From: JACIYW01 sp014359745
Lineage (GTDB): Bacteria > Pseudomonadota > Alphaproteobacteria > Rhodobacterales > Rhodobacteraceae
Length of the DNA stretch: 12,352 nt
Direction of reading: 5' to 3'
NCBI GenBank assembly: GCA_050433985.1
Contig: JBNPWE010000045.1
Location: 1-12,352 of the forward strand
Shown here: piece after piece, positions 6,077 to 12,352 of the stretch
How the letters are laid out: the number at the start of each line of letters is the position of its first letter
How positions within the stretch are numbered: the first letter of the stretch is position 1
Translations under genes and position numbers: made by a program
The notes under the pieces: generated by a model
Seen by the model: the letters and a program-made list of their open reading frames with translations, nothing else
What the model was told of the DNA's origin: nothing
Database searches by the model: none

Positions 6077-7191
6077 CCGCCGCCGACACCTTCGAATCCG
6101 ATCGCATCGACGGCGCCCCCCACCCGCGCGAAACCCCCATCCTGTTCGGTCAGGGCCGGGCCGAGGCCGCGTTTCTGGACGCGGTGAACAGTGACAGGCT
6201 GCACCACGGCTGGCTGCTGACCGGGCCACGCGGTATCGGCAAGGCCACCCTTGCCTGGCGGATCGCGCGGTTTCTGCTGGCCACGCCCAAGGATGGCGGC
6301 GGGCTTTTTGCCGGGCCCTCACCCGAAACCCTGGATGTTTCGCCCGATCATCCGGTCGTGCGGCGGATGGCCGCGCAATCCGAAGGGCGGCTTTTCGTGC
6401 TGCGGCGCCCCTGGGATGACAAGGCCAAGCGGTTCAAACAGGATATCACCGTTGACGAGGCGCGGCGGCTCAAGGGATTTTTTGGCCTTTCGGCCGCCGA
6501 TGGCGAACGCCGGGTGGTGATTGTCGATGCCGCCGATGACATGAACACCAACGCCGCCAACGCGCTTTTGAAGGTGCTGGAAGAACCGCCGCGCGATGTG
6601 GTGCTGCTGCTGGTCAGCCACCAGCCTGCGCGACTGTTGCCGACCATAAGGTCGCGCTGCCGGGTGCTGCGCTGCGATCCGCTGGGGCCGGGCGATCTGG
6701 GCCGGGCGCTGGCCCCGTTCGATCTGGACATACCGGATATGGCCGCGCTGAGCCAACTGGCCGATGGATCGGTCGGATCGGCGCTGCACCTTGCCCGGAT
6801 GGACGGGGTGGCGACCTATGCCGCCCTTGTCGGGCTGTTGGGATCAACCCCGATGGACCGGCCCGCCGCCCTTGCCCTGGCCGACGCGGCCGGGGCGCGC
6901 GGTGCCGAGGCGCGGTTCGATCTGCTGGTGCGGCTGGTCGATACCCTGCTGGCGCGGCTGGCGCGGGCCGGCGTTGCGGGCGCGCCCGAACCGGGCATCG
7001 TCGCGGGGGAGGCGGCGCTCTTGACGCGCCTGTCGCCCGATCAATACGCCGCGCAGCATTGGGCCGGGACGCAGCAACGCCTGGGCCAGCGTATTCGCGC
7101 CGGGCGGGCGGTGAACCTTGACCCCGCCACGCTTGTGCTTGATATGCTTCTTGCAATCGGTGCAGATGCCGCCCGGCAAGGAGCAAGATGA
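6073..7191 (+). CDS. holB: DNA polymerase III delta-prime subunit
   Basis: Delta-prime is part of the clamp-loader complex that places the beta sliding clamp on DNA. The 372-residue product has an AAA+ fold with the P-loop GPRGIGKA (51-58), a Walker-B-like VIVDAADDMN (149-158), NALLKVLEEPP (163-173) and the SRC motif (194-196) that carries the trans-acting arginine. E. coli delta-prime has a Cys-rich zinc site after the P-loop; here no Cys is present there, and the segment about 70-125 is a longer insert of the alphaproteobacterial type. The P-loop looks intact, so nucleotide binding is possible. The tmk-holB pair is a common arrangement. It overlaps tmk and tatD by 4 bases (ATGA) on each side. 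Confidence 0.93.
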   Translation: MTAADTFESDRIDGAPHPRETPILFGQGRAEAAFLDAVNSDRLHHGWLLTGPRGIGKATLAWRIARFLLATPKDGGGLFAGPSPETLDVSPDHPVVRRMAAQSEGRLFVLRRPWDDKAKRFKQDITVDEARRLKGFFGLSAADGERRVVIVDAADDMNTNAANALLKVLEEPPRDVVLLLVSHQPARLLPTIRSRCRVLRCDPLGPGDLGRALAPFDLDIPDMAALSQLADGSVGSALHLARMDGVATYAALVGLLGSTPMDRPAALALADAAGARGAEARFDLLVRLVDTLLARLARAGVAGAPEPGIVAGEAALLTRLSPDQYAAQHWAGTQQRLGQRIRAGRAVNLDPATLVLDMLLAIGADAARQGAR

Positions 7192-8012
7192 CCACAGCCC
7201 CACCCCCAATCCTCACCGACAGCCATTGTCACCTGGATTTCCCGGATTTCGACACTGACCTGCCCGAGGTGGTCGCCCGCGCCCGCGCAAGCGGCGTCGC
7301 GCGGATGGTCACGATCTGCACGCGCATGGCCGGTCTTGACCGGGTGCGCCAGATCGCCGAGGAAAACGACGGGGTCTTCTTTGCCGCCGGCACCCACCCG
7401 ATGCGCGCGGCCGAGGAACCGATGATCGAAGTGGCCGATCTGGTGGAACTGGCGGCCCATCCCAAATTCGTCGGCATTGGCGAGACGGGGCTGGATTACC
7501 ACTACACCGCCGAAAGTGCCGCCCTGCAACAACACAGCCTGCGCCTGCATATCGAGGCGGCGCGGCAAACCGGCCTGCCGCTGATCATCCATTCCCGCGA
7601 CGCGGATGACGACATGGCGCGCATCCTGACCGAAGAACACCGCGCCGGGCCCTTTGGGTGCGTGATGCACTGCTTTTCATCGGGTCCGGCGCTGGCCAGG
7701 GCCGCGCTGGACCTGGGGTTCTACCTGTCGATGTCGGGGATCACCGCCTTCCCGCGATCAAATGATCTGCGCGCGATATTCGCCGCCGCCCCGGTTGACC
7801 GGATTCTGGTTGAAACCGACTCGCCCTATCTGGCCCCCCCACCCCATCGCGGCAGGCGCAATGAACCGGCCCATGCGGCGCTGACAGCGCGCGCCGCCGC
7901 CGAAACCTTCGGCATGGATCCCGCCGCATTCGCCCGCCAGACCGAGGAAAATTTCAACCGGCTGTTCGCCAAGGCAGCCCGGTGGCACAAGGGGGCATCA
8001 TGGGGGGCATGA
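7188..8012 (+). CDS. TatD-family metal-dependent hydrolase (YcfH-like)
   Basis: TatD proteins are amidohydrolase-fold, two-metal enzymes with 3'-5' exonuclease or DNase activity in characterised members. The 274-residue product shows the metal ligands in the expected order: HCHLD (His13, His15), GIGETGLDYHY (Glu99), IIHSRDAD (His135), VMHCFSSG (His161) and VETDSPYLAP (Asp211). YcfH-type genes commonly follow holB, as here. The last codons run into a 12-bp tandem repeat, giving the C-terminus GASWGA, and the TGA overlaps a potential start of the next gene (ATGA at 8009-8012). The cellular substrate cannot be read from the sequence; repair or tRNA/DNA quality control are suggestions only. Confidence 0.93.
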   Translation: MTTAPPPILTDSHCHLDFPDFDTDLPEVVARARASGVARMVTICTRMAGLDRVRQIAEENDGVFFAAGTHPMRAAEEPMIEVADLVELAAHPKFVGIGETGLDYHYTAESAALQQHSLRLHIEAARQTGLPLIIHSRDADDDMARILTEEHRAGPFGCVMHCFSSGPALARAALDLGFYLSMSGITAFPRSNDLRAIFAAAPVDRILVETDSPYLAPPPHRGRRNEPAHAALTARAAAETFGMDPAAFARQTEENFNRLFAKAARWHKGASWGA

Positions 8013-8026
8013 TGGGGGGCATGATG
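7997..8026 (+). repeat. 12-bp tandem repeat carrying multiple start codons
   Basis: The unit ATGATGGGGGGC occurs at 8009-8020, with a one-base variant ATCATGGGGGGC before it (7997-8008) and the first half ATGATG after it (8021-8026). The repeat covers the tatD stop codon (8010-8012) and creates in-frame ATGs for the downstream gene at 8000, 8009, 8012, 8021 and 8024. G6 runs sit 4 bases before the ATGs at 8012 and 8024 and could act as ribosome binding sites. Confidence 0.9.
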
Positions 8027-8821
8027 GCCGAATTGCGGTTTACCATTCTGGGATGCGGTTCTTCGGGCGGGGTGCCGCGCATCGGCGGCAATTGGGGCGA
8101 TTGCGATCCCGACAACCCGAAAAACCACCGTCGCCGCTGTTCACTGCTGGTTGAGCGGGTCGAGGCAGGAAAGATCACCCGCGTGCTGATCGACACCTCG
8201 CCCGATATGCGCGCGCAACTGCTGGATGCGGGTATCGGCACGCTGGATGCGGTGGTCTTTACCCATTCGCATGCCGATCACACCCATGGCCTCGATGATC
8301 TGCGCCAGATCGTTTTCAACCAACGCAAGCGCTTGCCGGTCTGGGCCGATGCCCCCACGCAAGAGGCGCTGTTTTCGCGCTTTGGCTATGCGTTCGTGCA
8401 ACCCGAAGGATCGCCCTATCCCCCCATCCTCGACATGCACGCGATCCGGGGCGATATCGTGATTACCGGGGCGGGGGGCGCGATTCGCCTGACCCCGTTC
8501 GAGGTGGATCACGGATCGATGAACGCGCTTGGCTTTCGGATCGGCGGGCTTGCCTATCTCCCGGATGTGGTGGCGATCCCCGATGATGTCTGGCCGGTGC
8601 TTGACGGGCTGGATATCTGGGTGCTGGATGCGCTGCGGCGCACGCCCCACCCGACCCATGCGCATCTTGCGCTGGCGCTTGAATGGATCGCGCGGGCACG
8701 GCCAAAGCGCGCTGTGCTGACCAATATGCATATCGATCTGGATTACGATGTCGTCGCGGCCGAAACCGCCGATCACATCACCCCCGCGCATGACGGGATG
8801 ATCCTGACCCTGCCAGCCTGA
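8024..8821 (+). CDS. PhnP-like metallo-beta-lactamase-fold hydrolase
   Basis: From ATG 8024 the product is 265 residues and begins MAELRFTILGCGSSGGVPRI, the usual N-terminus of this group. The metal-binding HSHADH motif is at 81-86, and further ligands are likely the His in VDHGSMNALGF and the His in LTNMHIDLDYD. PhnP of E. coli is a cyclic phosphodiesterase in phosphonate breakdown, but there are no other phn genes here and the group is broad, so the substrate is unknown. The Cys-rich structural zinc loop of E. coli PhnP is reduced here to a CDPDNPKNHRRRC segment. In-frame ATGs at 8009 and 8012 are alternatives: 8009 would give the ATGA coupling seen at other junctions. The stop shares one base with the next start (TGATG). 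Confidence 0.88.
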   Translation: MAELRFTILGCGSSGGVPRIGGNWGDCDPDNPKNHRRRCSLLVERVEAGKITRVLIDTSPDMRAQLLDAGIGTLDAVVFTHSHADHTHGLDDLRQIVFNQRKRLPVWADAPTQEALFSRFGYAFVQPEGSPYPPILDMHAIRGDIVITGAGGAIRLTPFEVDHGSMNALGFRIGGLAYLPDVVAIPDDVWPVLDGLDIWVLDALRRTPHPTHAHLALALEWIARARPKRAVLTNMHIDLDYDVVAAETADHITPAHDGMILTLPA

Positions 8822-9750
8822 TGGCAGCCTTGCTGGACACTATCCTGCCGGTGTTTCTGGTGCTCGGGTTTGGATATGTCGCGGTCTGGAAGGGCCTGTT
8901 CACCCAGAATGGCGTGGACGGGCTTATGAGCTTCACCCAGAATTTCGCCTTCCCGTGCCTGCTGTTTCGCGCCCTGGCGACGCTGGACCTTGGGCAGGAT
9001 TTCCATCTGCCGCTTTTGTTCAGCTTTTACGCCGGGGCGCTTTCGGGATTTGTGGTCGGGCTGTTGGGTGCAAGGCTGATCTTTGGCCGCCCTTGGGAAG
9101 ACAGCGTCGCGATCGGGTTTGTCGGGCTGTTTTCCAACAGCCTGATGCTGGGCCTGCCGATCACCGAACGCGCCTTTGGCCCGGATGCGCTGTCGGCCAA
9201 TTATGCGATCATCGCGTTGCACGCGCCGTTTTGCTATCTGGTGGGCTTCACCACGATGGAGGCGGTCAGGGGGCGCGGCGGCGCCAAGCTGGATACGCTG
9301 TTGCGGGTGGTGCGGTCGATGTTTCGCAACGCGCTGGTGGTCGGCATCGCCCTTGGGCTTGTGGTCAATCTGGCAGGGGTGACGATCCCCATGATACTGG
9401 ATGATGCGCTGGCGCTTGTGGCGCGCGCCGGGTTGCCGGCGGCGCTGTTCGCGCTGGGTGGGGTTCTGGTTCAGTACCGCCCCGAGGGCGATTTGCGCAT
9501 CATCGCCTTCATCTGTGCCGTGTCGCTGGTGATGCATCCGGCGATTGTCTGGGGCCTGGGTATGGTGACCGACCTTGATCAGGCCCGGTTCCGATCGGCG
9601 GTGATCACCGCGGCGATGGCCCCCGGTGTCAACGCCTATGTGTTTGCCAATATCTATGGGGTGGCAAAACGGGTGGCCGCATCGGCGGTGCTGCTTGGCA
9701 CGGCCGTCTGTATGCTGACAGCCTGGTTCTGGCTGGCCGTGCTGCCCTGA
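8821..9750 (+). CDS. AEC-family (auxin efflux carrier type) transporter
   Basis: The 309-residue product is very hydrophobic, with roughly ten membrane segments in two halves of five, as in the Mem_trans/AEC family. The opening stretch TILPVFLVLGFGYVAVWKG and the repeated motifs LLGLPITERAFG-like (near 9146-9180) and APGVNAYVFANIYGV (near 9619-9660) are typical. Family members move organic anions such as malate or malonate across the inner membrane; the substrate here is not evident. The start overlaps the previous stop by one base, making it the last gene of the coupled operon. It converges on the histidine kinase gene with a 10-base gap. Confidence 0.9.
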   Translation: MAALLDTILPVFLVLGFGYVAVWKGLFTQNGVDGLMSFTQNFAFPCLLFRALATLDLGQDFHLPLLFSFYAGALSGFVVGLLGARLIFGRPWEDSVAIGFVGLFSNSLMLGLPITERAFGPDALSANYAIIALHAPFCYLVGFTTMEAVRGRGGAKLDTLLRVVRSMFRNALVVGIALGLVVNLAGVTIPMILDDALALVARAGLPAALFALGGVLVQYRPEGDLRIIAFICAVSLVMHPAIVWGLGMVTDLDQARFRSAVITAAMAPGVNAYVFANIYGVAKRVAASAVLLGTAVCMLTAWFWLAVLP

Positions 9751-9760
9751 GCGGGGCGGT

Positions 9761-11077
9761 TCAGACCGGCAGCACGATCTCGGCGCGCAACCCGCCCAGA
9801 CGACCTTGCCCAAGGCGCAGAACGCCGCCATGCGCGCGCGCGATGTCGGCGGTGATCGCAAGGCCCAGCCCGACACCCCCGCCCCGGTTCGGATCGCGCG
9901 CCGCGTCCAGCCGGGTGAAGGGGCGCACGGCCTCTTCGCGGCGATCAGCGGGGATGCCGGGGCCGTCATCCTCGACGATCAGGCGCAGCGCGGCGCGGTC
10001 CGGTTGTACCCGCACCTCGGCCCGGCTGCCGTGGCGCATGGCGTTGCCGATCAGGTTTTCCAGCGCCCGCGTGATCGCCTGCCGGTTCAGCATCACCGGC
10101 CGCTCTATCGCAGGCCCGGCCATCAGGGTAACCGCCTGCCCGGCCCGGCGGGCATTTTCCACCACATCGGCCAGCAGATCGTTCAGATCCACCGGTTCTG
10201 GATCACCCTCGGCGCCGCCACGGGCAAATTCCAGAAAACCGTCCAGCATCCGTTCCATGTCGCGCAGATCACGCAGCATCATCTGCACCTCGGGGCCGTC
10301 GTCGAACATCGACAGTTCCAGCCGCAGCCGGGTCAGCGGCGTGCGCAGATCATGGCTGACGCCCGACAACATCAGCGTGCGCTGTTCGATCTGCCGCTCT
10401 ATCCTTGCGCGCATGTCCACAAAGGCGCGCCCGGCCGCGCGCACCTCGCGCGCGCCGCGCACCCGGTAGGGAATGTGCCGCCCGCGCCCGAATGCCTCGG
10501 ACGCCTCGGCAAGTTCGGTGATCGGGCGTACCTGAATGCGCAGAAAGTAAAACGCGATCAGCGTCATCAGAAGGCCGGTGACGATCATCAGCACCAGCAA
10601 CTGATGCGGGTTGGTCGCCGACAGCCGACGTCGTTCCAGACGCACCGCCATCGGCCCGTGATCGGTGGCCAGCGTCACCGTGACATCGCCCGACGACCCG
10701 TCAAGCACCACGCCCGACACCCCCGGCAGGCCCGCGCGCAGGGTGCTGATCACCGTGCGCCCCGCCAGATCCACCCATTCGCGCCGGTCGCCCTGCCCGG
10801 TCGGGGCCGGCAGCGTGATCGCCAGCCCAAGCGGCGCGGCCAGCGCCGCAGCAACCCCTGCCGCCTGTTGCGCGGTTGCCGTATTGACGCGGTCGCGCAC
10901 AAAACTGACCTCGCGCACTACCGAGGCGGTCAACTGCTGCGTGACTCTTTCGAAATGGCGCTGGATAAAGACCACCGAGACCACAAGCTGAATCGTCACG
11001 ATCGGCACGATAAGGATAAGCGCCCACCGGCCGTAAAGGCCGCGCGGCACCAGGGGCTTGAACAGACGTTTGATCAT
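9761..11077 (-). CDS. EnvZ-like sensor histidine kinase
   Basis: The 438-residue product is an inner-membrane sensor. Transmembrane segments lie at about 16-38 and 160-180, enclosing a periplasmic domain of about 120 residues. A HAMP domain follows (about 174-230). The phosphorylation site is SGVSHDLRTPLTRL with His242. The ATPase part has the N-box ENLIGNAMRHG (340-350), DGPGIP (371-376) and GGGVGLGLAI (399-408). The HDLRTPLTRLRLELSMF stretch and HAMP layout are EnvZ-like, suggesting an OmpR-type partner, but none is encoded in this window. ATG 11077 is chosen because it starts the usual MIKRLFKPLVPRGLYGRWAL end; the frame is open to 11236, but that would overlap the divergent hydrolase gene. 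The stimulus is unknown. Confidence 0.92.
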   Translation of the reverse strand: MIKRLFKPLVPRGLYGRWALILIVPIVTIQLVVSVVFIQRHFERVTQQLTASVVREVSFVRDRVNTATAQQAAGVAAALAAPLGLAITLPAPTGQGDRREWVDLAGRTVISTLRAGLPGVSGVVLDGSSGDVTVTLATDHGPMAVRLERRRLSATNPHQLLVLMIVTGLLMTLIAFYFLRIQVRPITELAEASEAFGRGRHIPYRVRGAREVRAAGRAFVDMRARIERQIEQRTLMLSGVSHDLRTPLTRLRLELSMFDDGPEVQMMLRDLRDMERMLDGFLEFARGGAEGDPEPVDLNDLLADVVENARRAGQAVTLMAGPAIERPVMLNRQAITRALENLIGNAMRHGSRAEVRVQPDRAALRLIVEDDGPGIPADRREEAVRPFTRLDAARDPNRGGGVGLGLAITADIARAHGGVLRLGQGRLGGLRAEIVLPV

Positions 11078-11117
11078 GGCGCAACCTAGCCCCGCCCCAG
11101 CGAATAGGAAAGCAGAG

Positions 11118-12041
11118 ATGACAGCACCCTCCACACACTTCGATCCCGTCCCCGGCCTCGCCGAACAGATCGCACCGGGCCTGCGGCGGGTGCTGGCGCC
11201 CAATCCGTCGCCGATGACGTTCCGGGGCACCAACACCTATCTGCTGGGATCGGGGGCGGTGACGGTGATCGACCCCGGCCCGCAGGATGATCGGCATCTG
11301 GCGGCGATCCATGCGGCACTTGGCCCCGATGAACGCATCGTGCAGATCCTGGTAACCCATGCGCATAGCGACCACGCCCCCCTTGCGCGCCCTCTCGCCG
11401 CCCAGACCGGCGCGCCGGTGCTGGCCTATGGCGACGCCCGCGCCGGGCGCCGCGCGCGGCCGGTCGATACCGACATCGGCGGTGGCGAGGGGGTGGACAG
11501 CGATTTCACCCCCGACCAGACCCTGGCCGATGGCGCCGTGATCGACACAAGCGCCGGACCGGTGATGGCGCTGTGGACGCCGGGGCATTTCGGCAACCAC
11601 CTCAGCTTTGCCTGGCGGGGTGCGCTGTTCAGCGGGGATCTGGTGATGGGATGGGCCAGTTCGCTGATATCGCCGCCCGATGGCGACCTTGGCGACTATA
11701 TGCGCAGCCTCGCCCGGCTGGCCGCGCGCGCGGATCAGGTGTATTACCCCGGCCACGGCGCGCCGGTCACCGACCCCGCGGCGCGCGTGGCAGACCTTGC
11801 GCACCACCGCCGCACCAGAGAAGCCGAGATCGTGGCGGCCCTGTCGCAAGGCCCCGCCGATATCGCGGCGCTGACGCGCAGCATCTATCACGACACCCCC
11901 GCCGCCCTGCACCGCGCCGCCGCGCGCAACGTGCTGGCCCATCTGATCGATCTGACCAGCAGAGGTCTGGTATCAAAGGAAAATCCGGCAACATCCAGCC
12001 CGGACCAGCCGCCCATCTACCACCTGCACACCACCCCCTGA
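11118..12041 (+). CDS. LACTB2-like metallo-beta-lactamase-fold hydrolase
   Basis: The 307-residue product has the metallo-beta-lactamase fold with metal ligands HAHSDH (81-86), TPGHFGNHLSF (His157), FSGDLVMGW (Asp174) and YPGHGAPV (His213). A C-terminal winged-helix-like segment (about 228-285) with HHRRTREAEIVAAL and NVLAHLIDLTSRGLV is typical of the LACTB2 group; human LACTB2 is an RNA endonuclease, but bacterial members are mostly uncharacterised. ATG 11118 has AGGAAAG (11106-11112) just upstream. A start at 11076 would overlap the start of the divergent kinase gene and adds a non-conserved extension. Only 40 bases separate the two divergent starts, so promoter elements must extend into coding DNA. 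Confidence 0.9.
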   Translation: MTAPSTHFDPVPGLAEQIAPGLRRVLAPNPSPMTFRGTNTYLLGSGAVTVIDPGPQDDRHLAAIHAALGPDERIVQILVTHAHSDHAPLARPLAAQTGAPVLAYGDARAGRRARPVDTDIGGGEGVDSDFTPDQTLADGAVIDTSAGPVMALWTPGHFGNHLSFAWRGALFSGDLVMGWASSLISPPDGDLGDYMRSLARLAARADQVYYPGHGAPVTDPAARVADLAHHRRTREAEIVAALSQGPADIAALTRSIYHDTPAALHRAAARNVLAHLIDLTSRGLVSKENPATSSPDQPPIYHLHTTP

Positions 12042-12110
12042 CCTTTCCCCCGATGCGGTCCCGCCAACCCCCGCCAACCTGCCCCCGCCACCCCACAAGT
12101 TTTTCACCGC
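12042..12110 (+). terminator. C-rich, G-poor stretch; possible Rho-dependent terminator
   Basis: Directly after the hydrolase stop codon the plus strand becomes strongly C-rich. By eye, 12042-12100 holds 34 C and 9 G in 59 bases. Rho loads on such unstructured C-rich, G-poor RNA (rut sites), and no intrinsic hairpin with a T-run is visible before the tRNA. The assignment is an inference from composition. Confidence 0.3.
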
Positions 12111-12116
12111 AGCCTC

Positions 12117-12145
12117 TGGACGTCCCCAAACACCCTTGCTATACG
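12117..12145 (+). promoter_or_regulatory. Promoter for tRNA-Asn
   Basis: TGGACG (12117-12122) matches the -35 consensus at four of six positions and TATACG (12140-12145) matches the -10 at four of six, with an ideal 17-base spacer. Transcription would start near 12152, a few bases before the mature tRNA 5' end at 12156. Confidence 0.5.
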
Positions 12146-12155
12146 GCGCCCATGG

Positions 12156-12230
12156 TCCGGCGTAGCTCAGCGGTAGAGCAGTTGACTGTTAATCAATTGG
12201 TCGTAGGTTCGATCCCTACCGCCGGAGCCA
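12156..12230 (+). tRNA. tRNA-Asn (anticodon GUU)
   Basis: A complete cloverleaf is visible. The acceptor arms TCCGGCG (12156-12162) and CGCCGGA (12220-12226) pair perfectly, followed by discriminator G and an encoded CCA (12228-12230). The D-arm sequence AGCTCAGCGGTAGAGC and T-loop GGTTCGATCC are standard. The anticodon stem GTTGA/TCAAT (12181-12185 and 12193-12197) closes the loop CTGTTAA, with anticodon GTT at 12188-12190, which reads Asn codons. The composition of the DNA changes just after its 3' end. Confidence 0.98.
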
Positions 12231-12243
12231 AGATAAGCCCTTT

Positions 12244-12268
12244 AAAGTCAACGCCTTAGCTCGACTTT
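12244..12268. repeat. Weak inverted repeat after the tRNA
   Basis: AAAGTC (12244-12249) and GACTTT (12263-12268) are perfect 6-base arms around a 13-base loop. The 3' arm ends in three Ts, so it could serve as a weak terminator for the tRNA transcript, or for a minus-strand gene ending at 12274. The stem is AT-rich and short. Confidence 0.3.
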
Positions 12269-12273
12269 GTACG

Positions 12274-12352
12274 TTATGCGGCGAAGCATAGTGCCTCAGC
12301 CATGCGCACGAGGCGGTCTGGCGGTATTTCTTGCTGTTCTCGGTTGGGCGGG
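12274..12352 (-). CDS. Possible C-terminal fragment of a minus-strand gene
   Basis: A minus-strand frame is open from the window edge to a TAA at 12274-12276. It gives 25 residues ending EIPPDRLVRMAEALCFAA, which reads as a plausible helical protein tail. It is too short to assign to a family, and an open frame of this length can occur by chance. Codon choice is less GC-biased than in the core genes to the left, so if real it may be acquired DNA beside the tRNA. Confidence 0.25.
   Translation of the reverse strand, partial: PPNREQQEIPPDRLVRMAEALCFAA

Noticed and set aside
8009..8023. Earlier starts (8009, 8012, 8021) for the PhnP-like protein
   Set aside because: Not excluded, but the residues that they add (MMGGM) are repeat-derived; the family N-terminus begins at 8024, so that start was annotated and the others recorded.
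9806..11089. A 427-codon plus-strand open frame opposite the histidine kinase gene
   Set aside because: It is the antisense shadow of a GC-rich gene: its product is rich in H, R, Q and P with no domain, while the minus strand encodes a complete kinase.
10701..11942. A 413-codon minus-strand frame across the hydrolase and the kinase N-terminus
   Set aside because: It overlaps two well-supported genes and its translation shows no recognisable domain.

Overview
The window looks like a piece of an alphaproteobacterial chromosome, most likely Rhodobacterales/Rhodobacteraceae. The main signs are very GC-rich coding DNA with strong G/C preference at third codon positions, and the tight gene string D-alanyl-D-alanine carboxypeptidase - tmk - holB - tatD - PhnP-like hydrolase, an order I recall from that family (memory, not a search). 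The middle (about 730-12040) reads as ordinary core genome. The two edges (about 80-620 and after the tRNA at 12231) are visibly less GC-rich and look more accessory.

Layout from left to right. Two strong, partly overlapping inverted repeats (19-75) lie just beyond the end of a small minus-strand membrane protein of unknown function (84-482). A plus-strand DUF2244 membrane protein (729-1253) overlaps tail-to-tail with metR (minus, 1236-2156). metR is divergent from metF (2246-3109), and the 89-base gap between them carries dyads that may be MetR boxes. A possible metF terminator follows. Then comes a long plus-strand block: a SPOR-domain lipoprotein (3310-4185), a PBP5-type carboxypeptidase (4233-5405), thymidylate kinase, the DNA polymerase III delta-prime subunit, a TatD-family hydrolase, a PhnP-like metallo-hydrolase and an AEC-family transporter (ending at 9750). 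From the carboxypeptidase onward every junction is a stop/start overlap (TGATG or ATGA), so this is almost certainly one translationally coupled operon.

The AEC gene converges, with a 10-base gap, on an EnvZ-like sensor histidine kinase (minus, 9761-11077) that has no response regulator in the window. The kinase is divergent, with a 40-base gap, from a LACTB2-like metallo-beta-lactamase-fold hydrolase (11118-12041). A C-rich, G-poor stretch (possible Rho-dependent terminator), a recognisable promoter and tRNA-Asn(GUU) follow. The last 120 bases change in composition and may hold the tail of a minus-strand gene.

Functional themes are methionine/one-carbon control (MetR-MetF), peptidoglycan maturation (SPOR lipoprotein plus carboxypeptidase) coupled to DNA replication supply (Tmk, HolB), and metal-dependent hydrolases. 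I found no CRISPR array, complete mobile element or clear new defence system. The most unusual points are a 12-bp tandem repeat that multiplies start codons at the tatD/phnP-like junction, a 9-C run in the linker of the SPOR lipoprotein, an RlpA-like but apparently degenerate barrel in that lipoprotein, and the paired hairpins at the left edge.
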